Positions 37,901 through 57,946 of a DNA stretch of 64,000 bases are shown piece by piece (the first letter of the stretch is position 1; every line of letters begins with the position of its first letter). The position numbers were made by a program, and so were the translations under genes. The DNA comes from Marthasterias glacialis. Its lineage: Eukaryota; Echinodermata; Asteroidea; Forcipulatida; Asteriidae. The notes under the pieces were generated by a model. It had not been told where the DNA came from, did no database searches, and worked only from the letters and a program-made list of their open reading frames with translations. The stretch covers positions 28,219,321 to 28,283,320 of the forward strand of contig OU452223.1 in NCBI GenBank assembly GCA_911728455.2, written 5' to 3'.

Positions 37901-39623
37901 ATCTGTTGGTACACGGTGGAACATCAGTGGTTGGTCCCACATAAGTTTACCCCCACCCCCCTCCATGGTGTGCGGTTTTATTGTCGTTGGCTTCTCAGTC
38001 AGGGAAGTTGAGCGTAGCTTCTATTGTGTTTTTCTTCTTTGCTGTGGTCTGTGGAGAGTTAAGGGAAGTTGATCGCTTTGAGTACAAGGATTGCATTGCT
38101 GTATAGGTAAGAGGTTGTCAAGTTATCCATATTTTCAAGGTTTGGAGGTAGTAGTAAGAAAGTAACACCACCATTTATTTTTACAGCGTGTTTCAACGCA
38201 TTTCTGAACTACTTTTCATTATAGTTATAGTTTTAAAAATGTAAACTTAAAACCTGAAGCTGTTTTGGTTTCTGATCTTGCTCTATGTGGTTTCTTTCAG
38301 CATAATTCCTTTTCCACATATTTTTTCCTGTCTGTAAAAAGCAGTTGTTCACATCCCGAGTACTACATGTACAATAAAAATGGTATCGCAATAATGTGTC
38401 TGCGTACAGAACCTGGTACCATCAGTCAGTCCCACTCTACATCCCTGGGGAGCACTGGCTCGGATTAGCACTGATCCAAGACCATTAACCAAATCAGGTC
38501 AAACAGTTTATCAATAAGGCGACCAGGGTCTACGGACTAGTCGCTGGCCCGTCTCATCTCCATGTACAACCATAGGAATGATATTACACCCGTACCAGCA
38601 GCCAACACCAATAACTTCTCTCTGTAACCCAAGCCTACAAGAATCATAATCCCACACGCCTGCCTGTCAACGACCTACCAATAAATCTTTCATTGGTAAT
38701 TCATGTCACGTCTTTGTCCTCACCCCCCCCCCCCTCACCTTCCATTACTCCAAACTAAAGCCATGGAAAATGGATTATACTCCATGGTAGACACAACCAA
38801 AATGTTCCCTTTTTCGTTTCATCCCTCCGTCACGTCATGTTGAATTTCATGACTGGGTAGCCGGATCATTGGAACTGGGCCACCTGAAATGTAAACTCAA
38901 ACCCTTCGGGTAGCTGACCACAAAATCCTCATGTTCATACGTAAAAGGTAAGGGGGAATGGGGGAAGAGTTCCAAACAAAGACTAAAATAACTGTCTAAC
39001 TATTCAACTAAAAAAAAAAACATGCACAAATATGTTTTACCTTATACATGTACATGAACAACGTATGTTTTTATACGATATGAATCAAAATCTTGACTTT
39101 TGAAGTATCGCTTAAAAACATTCTCTCAAGAAATCTTGAATTGTTTCTGACTGGATCAAAATCAATGAGTAGTTTTAACTTGATTTTGAAAGGCTCAGTA
39201 CTTTCAGTCAGTCCTGGATTTGGAGGCAGTTGTAAAACCGCAAGAAACTGAAAAGATCAAAAAGACAATACTGTGAACTCCTTGTAAACTCGTCAAAGCA
39301 ATTTTTTTTGTCAAACATTTTCAGAAAAACATGTAGCTCGTGACCTTTGTGTTTTTGAAGGTTGAAAAACTCCCAGATCTCTGCATTTTTGTTGATAAAA
39401 ATCCTTGCGTTGGTTTGTGATTGTGGTTTTAACGCCACAGGAACACCATGTTGAAGTGACTGACGCTTCATTCTTGCATTTTCATTAGAAAACCAATACT
39501 GTCATAACCTTCCAACCCTTTGCCACACTTATACCACCCACCTTTCATATTCTCCATCACCCTTGAAATACAAAAATGTAATTCAAAATCAATAATGAGC
39601 CTCCTCCACAATCCTTTGTCTGT

Positions 39624-39634
39624 GACCCAGATAA
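39624..39634 (-). promoter_or_regulatory. RORE/RevRE, TATCTGGGTCA
   Basis: Perfect WAWNTRGGTCA, minus strand, 2.7 kb before the receptor's first recognised coding exon. Confidence 0.4.
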
Positions 39635-40092
39635 AGCTATTCCCAGAAATGCGTTTAGCCTTGTATGGCAAACTGCTCTGCCTTCCCTCCTACGTATGCA
39701 CATGCTGTGCTAATTTCAGCCGAGAACTCTGCTGGCATCAGGAGAAGAGAAAAGAAAAGGAGGGAAAAAAATAACTAGGCCAGACGTCTTCAGTGATCAC
39801 AGGATCTCCATTTCCATGAAGTGGGCCATGTTTCAGGGCTGGCACTGGGGCTTGATTTTAATTTATTTATAGGCACTGTGTGTCAGTGAGTTTTTTTTAT
39901 TATTATTTATTGCGCTGTTTACCCTGCCTTGATGTGTGCACTGGTTTAAGCTTGAACTTTGTGAGCTGGCGGATGTAGCGTTTACTGCCTTGCATTGCTT
40001 TCGCGTGTTAGGGCATGACAAGGGATTTTAAATAAATTGTAAAATAAACGTAAGCCTCAGATGCGGACTTAATGTATTTTTTTTAGCTTAAT

Positions 40093-40103
40093 AATTTAGG
40101 TCA
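40093..40103 (+). promoter_or_regulatory. RORE/RevRE, AATTTAGGTCA
   Basis: Perfect WAWNTRGGTCA, 2.2 kb upstream of the first recognised coding exon. Confidence 0.4.
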
Positions 40104-41017
40104 TGTTTGGATTGCTTATGGCAGGGATGGAATAACATTGGTGCTTGGAAAAAGGAAATTGGTGTTTTTTTATGTCATATTTAATTTAGCTTATGGTAGT
40201 TTTTATCTGCAAGATAATTACATGTAGGTTAAGATGTGGCCCATTTCTTTCATAAGACACAAGAAAAACAATGTTTTAAAACCATTTTCTCAGACACAAA
40301 CAACATTACAAAAAAGTTTTAGAAAATTGATTGGATATTGTTATACCATCTCTTAAGAAATTATCTTACATCAAATTAGAAAGATCTTAAGCATCAACAT
40401 ATTAGATGTAAGTTTCATAAAGGCACTGAGAACAATGCTTATTTTCCAAAGCACAGAAAAAAGTTTTAATTATCGACGAAAACAAGCTGGGCCCAATTTA
40501 AAGAGCTGCTTAAGCACAAGAAGTACAACAAAATTATACTTACCAACCAAAAAAACCATTTATTGTTCAGGACTACTTCCCACCATTTTGTTTTTAGTAG
40601 ATAAATTTTGTGAGAAAAGTTCTCTGCCAACAGCTCAATGAGTTGAATTTGTGGTGCACGGGCACCCTGTGTCTTTTTTCAAGTCTCATTTGCATTCGTT
40701 TTATTTGGATTAGGAGATAAAACTGTTCATGAGGACGGCATCTTTAAGAGTCGCCAATTTCATTTGTGAACTTAAAAACCTATAATTGAAAGAAAGTGTG
40801 CAAGGAAATGATCATTCAGTGGATTTCATGCAACGGACTTGAATAATACCTAGCATTTCCTGCGCCAGCTGAGATACCAGTTTACATAGACTAACCTCTA
40901 TCATCCAAAAGCCCCACAAGCCAACAACTGACTCCCCGTTAAAACCCTGTTCAGCGCGTAGGTTGATCATAATTTCTTTCCGGGCAACTAGAGAAATGTG
41001 TGTACCTTGTAAAAACC

Positions 41018-41028
41018 TGACCTACATT
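41018..41028 (-). promoter_or_regulatory. RORE/RevRE, AATGTAGGTCA
   Basis: Perfect WAWNTRGGTCA, minus strand, 1.3 kb upstream of the first recognised coding exon. Confidence 0.4.
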
Positions 41029-42213
41029 TCTATATAGGGCATAGACCCTTGAGGTGCAGGCTCAGTTGTGTGTGTATGGGAACCAGGTGGATCAATTGTG
41101 GGTCAGGTCACTGGCTCTAGATGGCCGTGGCAAACCAGGTTGGGAAAAATGACAGTAGGGTGATATGGGTGGCATTTAGCTGGGTCCATTGATGACCACT
41201 TCTGGCCTGGGAAGTTTCTTGACCCTTGTGTGATTATCAACCTCTATACACCAACTGTATGTCACAAATTGCCATTATGCTTCTGACGACATGACCGTTT
41301 TGGTGAACAAGTCATCTTAACCACAAAGGTATGATGTGAATATTTACTAGTCGTTAGCAGTATCTTTTCCATCTGTTTCAAAATCTGCTAGTAGTTTATA
41401 TCTCATATTTTTTTTTGCTCATTGCAGAATGAAGATTGTTTTCATATTTTTTGTAAAAGTGAAATATGAAATTTACTTTCAACTAACATAAGTCACACAT
41501 ATTGCATAGCTTTTTCATAATAACACACAAGTCAAATATAAGAAGTTTGCCCAAAAGTATTCCTATATGCAGTTTCTACAGTCCCTTCAATGTTGCCACG
41601 AAGTACATGTTGTAAATCAAAAGAGACCAAATCCATTTGTTGTGAGAGAGAAAGCGATTTAACCTCCCTCCCCATTCCTTTCACATGGAGGTCAAAAAGG
41701 CAGCGTCCTAACATGACACCACTTGTATGGTGAAGGCACGTGGAGCTTTCGCAAATTATTTTGGTATATCCGGACTGCATAAACGCTCTTAACTCAATTG
41801 TTTTGCGGAAATCGGAATGTGATGCTGTTTTTTTGTCCTGTTAACCTAGAGTTACCCTGGAATTTGTGGGAGCTTTTTTTTCTTTTTCTCTGTCCCAAAA
41901 ATGTCCTGGATCAGCTTCCTGCAGTCAGAGTCAATCAGTTTCAATTCTTAAACGTGTAGAAAACCAATAACTTGGTATTCTTTGGTGTTGATGTTGAGAG
42001 TGGCGAGCATCATATGTGGTAATTTTGAATACCAGGCAATGTTGAGAAAACCAGTCTGTGTATAGAATGCATGAGTCTTGAAGACTTATTTCAGTCTGTC
42101 TAGTGGAGGTACAAAAATGTCGGAGAGTGGGATAGTCTTTGGGGTTGGAGGAGGGGTTGCTCAGATTGTCAAATCCTCTATACCTCTCCCAGTGTGTGAA
42201 CTTAACCAGGTAA

Positions 42214-49402
<7,189 letters not shown>

Positions 49403-49479
49403 GGAACTACCCCTGCTCCATAAGGGGGATTAATCGAGGCGCGGTCTGTTAAAATTCTGTCAAACGAGACAAAAATTAA

Positions 49480-49485
49480 AATAAA
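49480..49485 (+). terminator. Proximal poly(A) signal AATAAA of the nuclear receptor
   Basis: AATAAA sits 78 bases after the stop codon. A GU-rich stretch follows (TTTTGTGTGAATGTATGTTG from about 49497), the usual downstream element. This would give a 3'UTR of only about 100 bases. Further signals lie downstream, so alternative ends are likely. Confidence 0.5.
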
Positions 49486-49976
49486 ACAAGAGATATTTTG
49501 TGTGAATGTATGTTGTTTTTGTTTATGGACCTCCTCCAGTTTTATTGGGATCTGAAGCATTGATGGGCTAGGCCAATTTCATAGAGATGCAAAAAGCAAC
49601 AAAAATTGCTCGACAACGACTTGGTTAGCACAAGTTATTAGGGAGCCAGTAAAAAATTTTGTGCATCACATAGTAGTTTAGCTGGTACTCATTTCTATTG
49701 AGTGTATCTTTTATTTTTGCCAAGCAATTGTTTTTTGCTTAATAAGCATCTCTATGAAAGAGGCCCTCAGCTCGCTACCCATTTTCCGGCAGCATTGCTT
49801 CTGTGTGATGCGATACTATAAAATGGTTTAGTGGTTTGATCCAACTGGCATATTTAATTCTGAGTCTGCATTAAACTGATGTCTGTCTGATGTCTAGAGT
49901 TTACTTGATTGGGATGGTTCACAAACAATGGTTGACACAGTGGACTGATCCAGTCTATTTATCCCCTTCAGTCTCA

Positions 49977-49982
49977 AATAAA
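49977..49982 (+). terminator. Second candidate poly(A) signal
   Basis: AATAAA 575 bases past the receptor stop. The downstream sequence is T-rich rather than GT-rich, so support is moderate. Confidence 0.3.
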
Positions 49983-52479
49983 TAGAAGGTTTTTAAAAAT
50001 AAAATCCGTTTTCAAAAACCCCGTTTTTATTCCAGTGCCCAACAACTTTTCTCATTAAAAGTAATCAAAAAATTTAAAAACACAAACATGAAAAATATTT
50101 GCAAACTTATATGTAAAATATAGTAGTGTAAGACACATTAATTGAGCAATTAGCTCAAGAGGTTAACCTATCAATCATCTTAAGATGGTTGGTCATGTGT
50201 CATCAGTTTCAGAAAATGTTAAACTCCTCTGGTTTCTTTCAAATGGAATACCAGCTGGGAATCCATTCAACTCTCCATTTACACAAAAACAAAGGTTTGA
50301 CATCAATATCTCTATGTTTCCCCCCTAAAATGGCGTAACAATTATATTAAATAGGCCTGAACTTCATTTCAGTTTTTGGTCGTGAAGTCCTTCAAGTAAA
50401 ATAGTTGTGGACACAAACTCACATGGGATTCGAGCTTGTTGCAAAACTTTTGTGCAATGTGAATTGCTCTTTGTTGGTTTCAAGTTTCTTGCAAAGAAGA
50501 ATTTCTTTCTTGTCTGCATGCTAGAGTGTTTTTATAAGGCCCTTAAAAAACAACAACCTCCCCAGACATTTTGTGCTGCACAGCCATCTTTGTAGTATGT
50601 TTCCTGATTATGGAAATGTGATTATCAGTGTTGATAATCAATTGAGAAAAGGGACCTGGCTAATTTCGTATGTCTTCCAGCCTCAGTTCAACTGCATCAT
50701 TATGGAAGAAATACAAGATGGCTGCTCTGCACAAAACGTAATGTAAAGCCTACCAGGGTTACGTAGGCATTGGCAATAAAACTCAATTAAAACCCGGGAG
50801 CTTAATTCAAAATCTTCCATATTTATTATCTTTTCAAATACCTCCACATTACCTCTTTTTAAGAGAATTGTGTTGTCACGTGTATCTTCCACTCAAAGCC
50901 CTAAGTATGGGATATGCACTTTGTTATTCCGTGTGATACACTCAAATTGTGATGAATACTTAAACACAGATATCTTAAATGTTGATTGTAGTCATCACCA
51001 CAGCACCACTAAAAAAAGGACTTGTGAAGATGTTAACAATGCGCACCCTCTGCACTCAGTGTGAAGTTATTGATGTTTGGAAAACATTTTTCCGGTAAAG
51101 ACTAGAAATGATTTCTTGCCCGTTTTGTGACACATCTTGTCTAAATTGTGTCTGTGTTTTAATTCAGTGCGGTTTGTATAAAATTTAAAAAAATGACTTA
51201 GTAGAATAACATTTTTAAAAAGCCCTTGTTTTCTTGGTATAGATTGGAGCAAAATAGTTTACTTGGCAAATATTTAACTAAAAAGTTTGAAAATGTTTTT
51301 CAAAGATGCTCAAAAATATTAAATAGAGGCTTAAATACATGTAGGTTTATGATGAAAACAAAGTTTTGCTTTTTGTTTTAGGAAAATGTAAAGCACATCT
51401 TCATTCTTTAAGCACCCATCAAATTTCCACTTGTGAATAAAACCAAGGGCAGTACCATTATAACATTAGTGCACTTAATGTTTCTCAACCCCCCAAAACT
51501 ATGATGATATTTTTGTATTTAGAAGTGTACATCTGCCGTTTGGTGATTAATTATCTGCGTAGCCAAACTTTATCAAAAACTCAAATCAAAAGTGCAATAG
51601 AATGTTGTAAATTTTTGATGTAAGCTTTTACTCTGAAAAAAAACAAAAAAAAACAAAAAACAAAAAAAACAAATTGTGAGGAAAACTAAACCTGAGGTGT
51701 TTTATTGTTTCGTGTGTGATCGAGCAGTTGATTCACTTTTAGTGTTCGTAACAAAACACTTAGTTGTTTTCTTTTTTTTTTGTCATTCGCACAAAGAGTT
51801 AAACAATTACTGATTTTGTGTGAAGTAAAGAATTAACTGTTGTAATGTGTTGACAAAACCAAATGCCTTGCAGTATAAATCGTGATATTGTAAATGCCCG
51901 ATGATTTAGAACAATAGGTCTTCAAAACCTCAGGCCATTATTAAACTGCATTTATCAAAGGCTCATATCTGTTTTCAAATTAGAGATCCAACCATTCCCC
52001 TCAAATTTAACACTTCTCAACTTAGGCGATTACTTTGGTGATGTCAATTTTGCTTTGCATTTGCATCCAGTATGAGCTGACTTTAATGTGTACTGCAAAA
52101 TCAAGGGCATTGGAGACAATGACAAATTTCTCTTAGCTTCAAAAGAACAAAATTATATGTGTTTGGAGAACTTAATTAGAAAAATCCTGCTCAATTGTTC
52201 AAAAAGTAAAGAACAAAATACCTCGTAGAAAATTCCTCGACTTTCATTGCTGCTTTTTCGGTGACTTTAATTGTGTTGCCTTGCTATCATACCAAAGCTG
52301 AATCATAACTTGTTGTTTTATAAATTAAGGATAGAATTAAAGATACATAATTGGTGTAAATTGTTTCTTTTACAAATTAATCTTTACTATTGCTCTTTTG
52401 TAGAAAAAAATTTGACTTACTTTCCAATAAATGTTTTTAGCAAAGAATCAATCACGAATAACTTGATTTTTTATGCCTG

Positions 52480-52625
52480 AGCTCGATTTCACAGAGCACT
52501 TAGATTCGTCTAAAGACGAGTTGTCGGTATTACCATGGTGATTTGTATTGTGACATCACACTTTGCTTTGAAATTAAGATTGATACATAGTGGAGATCAC
52601 TCTTAGCCCTTTGTGAAATCGAGCT
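52480..52625. mobile_element. Foldback MITE, AGCTCGATTTCACA termini
   Basis: Left AGCTCGATTTCACAGAGC; right GCCCTTTGTGAAATCGAGCT. These are inverted ends with about 14 exact bases and a diverged extension (CTTAG/CTAAG). 146 bp in total. Related in sequence to the foldback at 30275. Confidence 0.75.
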
Positions 52626-54444
52626 GGTCAGATATGGACTTGGAATTGTTCATAAAGCTGTTGAGAGGAAAGTATTCTATTGCCAAGCTAACTTATTCAG
52701 CAAATTTTAGAGGGGAACCATGGTCATAGGCTGGTACCCTGGACATAGATTGTGTACTTTGCAGCTCTCTCTGAATTTTTTACCTGAAGTCAAATTTCAT
52801 AAAACGGCAGAAAAAAGGCTTTTGAAATTTGTACATTTGAACTGTTTTTGCAGGAAACTTGATTCCTTTCTAAGGAAAAAATGTCAGTAATGCAGATGTC
52901 AGTTTGATTGACTGTAAATAAGAAAAACTACACCAAATATGTATTTTTAAAGATGAAAGGTAAAGTTTTGCAGAAAGCTAGATAAAAAAGTGTATGTTAA
53001 ATAAAATTATTGTATTTTTGGCAAGAGAAAATTTAATTGATATGTTTTGTTGATTCCATAAATTAATTTTCATACAAGGCCATGCTTTATTAAGTTTCAT
53101 TTGAATGAGAGCCAGAAGGAGTCAATGTTGATAAAAAGGTTGGTGCCTTAACTGCATCTAAGTCACCTCATAGTTATATAGCAGTTCAGATACCATACAA
53201 ATATGATGAGTAGTTAAAATGTGTGTAGGGCCCAACTTAGCAAAGCTGGTTCACAGGATACTTCTCAGTGTCAATTGTTTTTGCTAGATTAGCACAAAAT
53301 TAACGTGGGGCCAGTCTAAGTTTACAGCTCATGTCGTTTTGGCTGGTAAAAACTATATTTTTAAGTAAGATTTTCAGTGCTAAGCAAATTTGTGTACTTG
53401 CGAAAAGCTTTTTAGTGAAGCCAATTGGCCTCGTAAGTGAATGAACAAGTGAGATAGACTTGTTGAAGTCAGTGGCAACTGTAGAAGTGTATTTTCCAGG
53501 CCCTTCACTGTCACACAGGTAAACTAGTTGAGGATCACCACTCTATGGTTCACTGATGCGCAGCATGTTTTAAATGGCAAAGAGGTTTACACTCTATAAA
53601 ATGAAAGAACTCTTGGAGCTATGGAAGTGACAGTATCAATGACCCCCAGGGAACGCTTGTTTGTTAAAAAGAACAAGTACAGCTCCGATGTCAATGACCA
53701 ATAGTTCTAGAAACCTTAGAGCAGTCAAGTTGCCCATCGGTGACGGTTAACACATCAAACCAAAACCATCATCCCAATACAAATCATTTCAAACTTAACT
53801 GATTATCGGGTTGGCATGCCGTGGAATAATATCTGGCAAGCTCCAATTTCTGTAGCCCCAAGAAATAGAACTGGGTGGATTTATTTTACCGCTCAGGTGT
53901 CGGGGGTTTGTGTTCTCAGCTCTGGGACCAACATTGTGCTCATTTAGAGAGTTGTCGTGGTCAATTTGCCTGTCAGGAATGACTATTTTATCCAGGAACA
54001 TATTGCTTATTGGTCAGAGACTTGTAGTGTTCAGACATCAGTACGTAAATCCACGGTATGTCTGTCATAAAAATGAATGCATCTAGTTGCATTAATATCA
54101 AGGAAAGTGGGATAATGTGGGCTGAAACAGTGTTTTTTTTTCCCTAGCCAGTGTACTTTATCTGAGAAATCTACCGACTTGTCAGAGTGCCCTGGGGTCA
54201 TAAATATAGAGGTACTTTTTTTCATCATGCGAACCAGGAGAGTCCACTTTCTTTGAAGAAAAGAGAAAGAAGTTATGTTGAGGTTGAGGGAGTGTCTGAT
54301 TTCTCTCCCTTAAGCTCAAACAAGAGTTCAATAACGTATAGTCACTCTATCTTTGCATTTTTCGTCGCTGGAGTAGGCTGGAAGGCATTTAAGTCAGAGT
54401 TAGACATGCTGGCATGTACCTCGTGGGTTCTGGACATATTGTGG

Positions 54445-54454
<10 letters not shown>

Positions 54455-54479
<25 letters not shown>

Positions 54480-54483
54480 GGGG
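54455..54483 (+). repeat. 29-base G homopolymer
   Basis: Uninterrupted G run directly before an exact duplication. Its length is uncertain in any sequencing read, and it could form G-quadruplex structures. Confidence 0.85.
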
Positions 54484-54486
54484 AGG

Positions 54487-54662
54487 TGGAGATGGGAATG
54501 AGATCTTTATGATTTTTTTCTTATTAAAGGGAAGGTACAGCATTTGTTTTTAAAAGTATAGCTCTTTGCAGTGTTGGAGATGGGAATGAGATCTTTATGA
54601 TTTTTTTCTTATTAAAGGGAAGGTACAGCATTTGTTTTTAAAAGTATAGCTCTTTGCAGTGT
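54487..54662 (+). repeat. Exact 88-bp tandem duplication
   Basis: 54487-54574 is repeated base for base at 54575-54662 (each unit starts TGGAGATGGGAATGAGATCT). Zero divergence means a very recent duplication or an assembly artefact next to the G run. Confidence 0.95.
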
Positions 54663-56080
54663 TCTACTAGTATAAAAGGATTACTTGGGGTGGGGGGGGG
54701 AAGGAGGAAATAGTTGGTGCCTCTGATGTGAGTAAAATCTGTAAGAGTAAAAACAAATTGCCAAGCATAAAATTAGGGATGGCAATTTTTTGTTGTTGGA
54801 GATTTTCCTCATTTTACCCGTTATGAAAACAACTTCACTAGCAGAACCAATCTTGGCATCTTTGGATCTTGAATCAACCTCACAGCAAGTGAGTTTTCAA
54901 ACTCACTACTTCTCAATCAAGGTTTTTAATCGATGTTGTACTTTCCCTTGAAAGAAATTTACATTGTGGAAATGAATTTATTTCCGATAGGATATTGAGT
55001 GAAATCCTTATTAACTGATTATTCGGGGGGAAAAACAGAGAATATGCACTTTTAGAATTCTGCTTATTATAAACTGTATTTTTGTGATTTAAATAGTACT
55101 GAAAGGTCAAACAGAAGAAAAGAAAATTTATGGCAACATTTTATAATATTCATCATGCAGTAATTAATGTTCAATACATGGTGTTCTTTGTTGAAGGTTG
55201 TTGGCGAGTGGCAAGGAAAATTGAAACCCTCCTTTGGAAATGGAGGGTTCTGAAAAGGCTTTTGTCCAACAATTTCAATGGATTGGACATTCACCATTTT
55301 GTTCACACAGCAGATCTGATATATTATCAAACATTACCCATTTTTTTGCCGGAATTGGAAGGCTGAAAAACATTTGAGTTCACATTGCCACTTTTTGCTT
55401 TTTATTTAAGAACTTTTTTGAATTTGTAATAATTGTTATGATTATGTAATACTTTGTGATCCTTGTATGTAATATGAAGTGAATGGAAAATGATGCTATT
55501 TTGGTGGACTTGTCTTCACATTGTTGATCTTTGATTTCAACTATCTTTACACTGAGCAAAAAGAACAAACAACAACAAAAATTTTGGCCAGCATGAAAAT
55601 GTCATCTACAGTTCTAAATTGTAAGTTGTGTGGTATAACATGGATGTTTGTGTGTTTGATATTACTGAGGATTTGTGTTTATTCGAGAATCTATGTCAGA
55701 TAAAATAATTAACCCTCAAAAACGAAAACCAGTTTTAAGATCTAACCCAAAATTTATGATGTATCTTCAGTGAATGTGATTGATTAAAACACAGTAATAA
55801 AATCCTTATAACATGTATACAAACCCATTCAAAACTGAGTAAAAGAAAATTTAACTAATTGATACATTTTTACACCCATTTTTGAGTGATTGGACAGGAG
55901 CACCTTTCTTTTCTTCTTTGTGAACAACGCATGATCTTTTTCCTTGGTATTGTCTGCTAGTATGTCAAACTCTAATGAAATATTATAAAATGTTGCACTG
56001 TCGTTCACACTTTCAGATTAAAAGCGTAATTAATTGTATATATGTATATTTTGTGGAACAAGCATTGTACCATAAACACA

Positions 56081-56086
56081 AATAAA
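56081..56086 (+). terminator. Distal candidate poly(A) signal
   Basis: AATAAA followed within about 30-65 bases by GT-rich sequence (GATGTGTATATTTA, then TTGTGTGTCAG). This is the best-formed cleavage signal between the receptor stop and CNPPD1. It could end a long receptor 3'UTR isoform or an unrelated transcript. Confidence 0.4.
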
Positions 56087-56154
56087 GTATTTAAAAAATA
56101 TTTGTAAAATTTTTCGATGTGTATATTTATTGATCTTGTGTGTCAGTTCATTTA

Positions 56155-56440
56155 AGGAGGGGGCTGTCTGTTGTCTAGTTTACCAGACTCATGTTCTAGT
56201 GGCAAGTCATCAGGGTGTGGGTTGGAATCCTGGTCATGACACTTGTGTAAGTTGAGCAAGACACTTTACTTTAAGTGCTTCTCTTCACCAAGGAGTAATT
56301 GGGTACCTATGAGGGCAGAGATGGTTCATGTGATTGATTTAGTTTGATGCACTATGTGGCAGCACAGGCTGCATACTCCCCAGGGAGCTGAGCTATCTGG
56401 GTTAAAGTTCCATGGCCCAATTTTTGCTGAATAAGTTTTT
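56155..56440 (+). mobile_element. tRNA-derived SINE copy
   Basis: Contains a B-box-like GGTTGGAATCC near 56220, then GAGCAAGACACTTTACTT, GGAGTAATTGGGTACC, GAGGGCAGAGATGGTTC and CTCCCCAGGGAGCTGAG. I recognise this as the body of a SINE type widespread in echinoderm genomes (memory, not a search). The 5' boundary is approximate. Confidence 0.7.
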
Positions 56441-56549
56441 TTTAATAATATTTTCTCTGAAGGAACAAATTTTGACAGATGATGCCAAACAAAAACCATA
56501 CAAAAACTGTTGCATATGCCATGGATTTTGAACAAAATACATGTAACTT

Positions 56550-57060
56550 GCAAATTGTTTGTACATGGCTGATGTACGTGAGATAATTGTTGGGACCTCG
56601 ACAATAATTAATTTTTAGTTTTTAATTAACTACCACTTATCATTGGCTGGTTTTTCGTGTGTGTGTATAACCTTGAAAAATGATACACTTTAAATAGAAC
56701 TTAACGTTGGGGGATTTTACTTAAGGAAAATAACACATTATTTACCCATGATCGAGTGAGGATAAGTCATGAGGCAAACAAAATAGAAACTGAGAGATAC
56801 TAGAACTTCAGTTAAAAAAGAGGTTATTTATTTACTTTAAACCACAAACTGGATAATGTTGCAAGTCACAAAAAAAAAATAATAATTGAAAAAATATGAC
56901 TTTACAAAAAAAAAAAAAAGAAGAAAAACCAACAAAGTGCCAAAGAGAGTCGCAAATAAATCACAAGCTTATAACTTTCTCGTGACATAAAAAAATAGCC
57001 ATTTAAAGTTCAAATTTAAATTTTCAGGTCAAATCAATCAAAAATCGGACCTAGCATCTT
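56550..57060 (+). repeat. Dispersed repeat, copy 2
   Basis: Shares TTTAGTTTTTAATTAACT, then TTATCATTGG, and later CTTATAACTTT with the copy at 31800-32030. Here the two halves are separated by about 200 bases of extra AT-rich sequence, perhaps an insertion. Confidence 0.6.
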
Positions 57061-57699
57061 TAAGGAATTTATAAATAAATGGCTCATTGACCGAGATATG
57101 CCTTCACGATGAGCGGCAAAAATGGTAGCCATCGATGTTATGTAAATGTGCATTATTGTAATATTGTTATATGAACAATGAGGAATTGGATGGGGTCATG
57201 GAAGACTTTCTAATGTTTGTTACTCCCCCACCCCCACCCAAACCCCCTACCCCCGGTTGTTAAGACTGAATTGTGAAAAGAAAGTTGATCTGTATGGTGC
57301 GGTCTCACTCTACCTCTATGTCGTACTTTTTCAAGTTTTGTTTTTATACATGAGGTAATAGTCTCTTTTTTTTTAAGAAAAAGACTGTCTTTTAGGATTA
57401 ATGAATGCATAATCAGAATTCAGATAAAAATACAATCAATGAATAAGTTATAAACCAAACAATCAGTATATTTTCACACTTGACCATCTTGATTGGGGTT
57501 AACCAAAACGCTAATAATTGGTGTACAACTTTAAAACTTTGATTTTAATTCCCCTGGCCAAGCTGGCAGTGAGCAGATAGGCGGGGACAATTTTGGGGTT
57601 TTATACAATTGTATCCAACAGAAACGAAAACAAAACTGGCGCATTCTACAATTTTCTAGCAAATCTTAGTTTGATAAATTTATGCATATCAGAGATGAA

Positions 57700-57883
57700 T
57701 CATGATTATTCATACTAACTGTCACTCCATACGTTCTAGATCAAAGGGCGTTGATGAACGTCCATCGTCGACACACTTTACACGCGTGTTTTACTGCGTG
57801 TAACTAGCAATACTTCAACCGCATCCTTTCTACAGTTGGCGCAATATATTCTGGAGTAAAGTGAGGAAAAATCTGTTCCCAAA
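57700..57883 (+). promoter_or_regulatory. Candidate CNPPD1 promoter / 5'UTR
   Basis: A CpG-containing, locally GC-richer stretch directly before the first exon, with ACACGCGTGT at about 57781. No TATA box is placed convincingly. It is called only because it is upstream of a well-supported first exon. Confidence 0.4.
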
Positions 57884-57946
57884 ATGGAATTATTGGGGCA
57901 GTTGAGCGAGTTGGAAAGAACTTACGAAGATATAGACGATTTAGAA
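57884..57946 (+). CDS. CNPPD1: CNPPD1 coding exon 1
   Basis: Encodes 21 residues, MELLGQLSELERTYEDIDDLE, followed by a strong donor GTGAGT at 57947. The phase-0 end joins exactly to the phase-0 start of the exon at 61158. The Kozak context has A at -3 and G at +4. Human CNPPD1 also starts with a short acidic leader before the HxxLS motif. Confidence 0.72.

Larger units (their letters stand above)
49983..56080 (+). other. Receptor 3' flank or long alternative 3'UTR
   Basis: About 6 kb of AT-rich sequence without a protein exon. It holds a foldback element at 52480-52625, a repeat remnant at about 53226-53440, a G run with an 88-bp exact duplication at 54455-54662, and TGTAAATA (a Pumilio-type site if transcribed) near 52914. 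If transcription runs to the distal signal at 56081, all of this is 3'UTR. The sequence alone cannot decide. Confidence 0.4.

Noticed and set aside
38330..38466. Possible receptor A/B-domain exon (serine-rich end, ISQSHSTSLGSTGSD)
   Set aside because: It ends in a stop and lacks a donor that would join phase 0 at 42313. The serine-rich resemblance alone is too weak.
41096..41108. GGGTCAGGTCA as a direct-repeat receptor element
   Set aside because: The two half-sites overlap by one base, so they cannot form a standard DR0 site.
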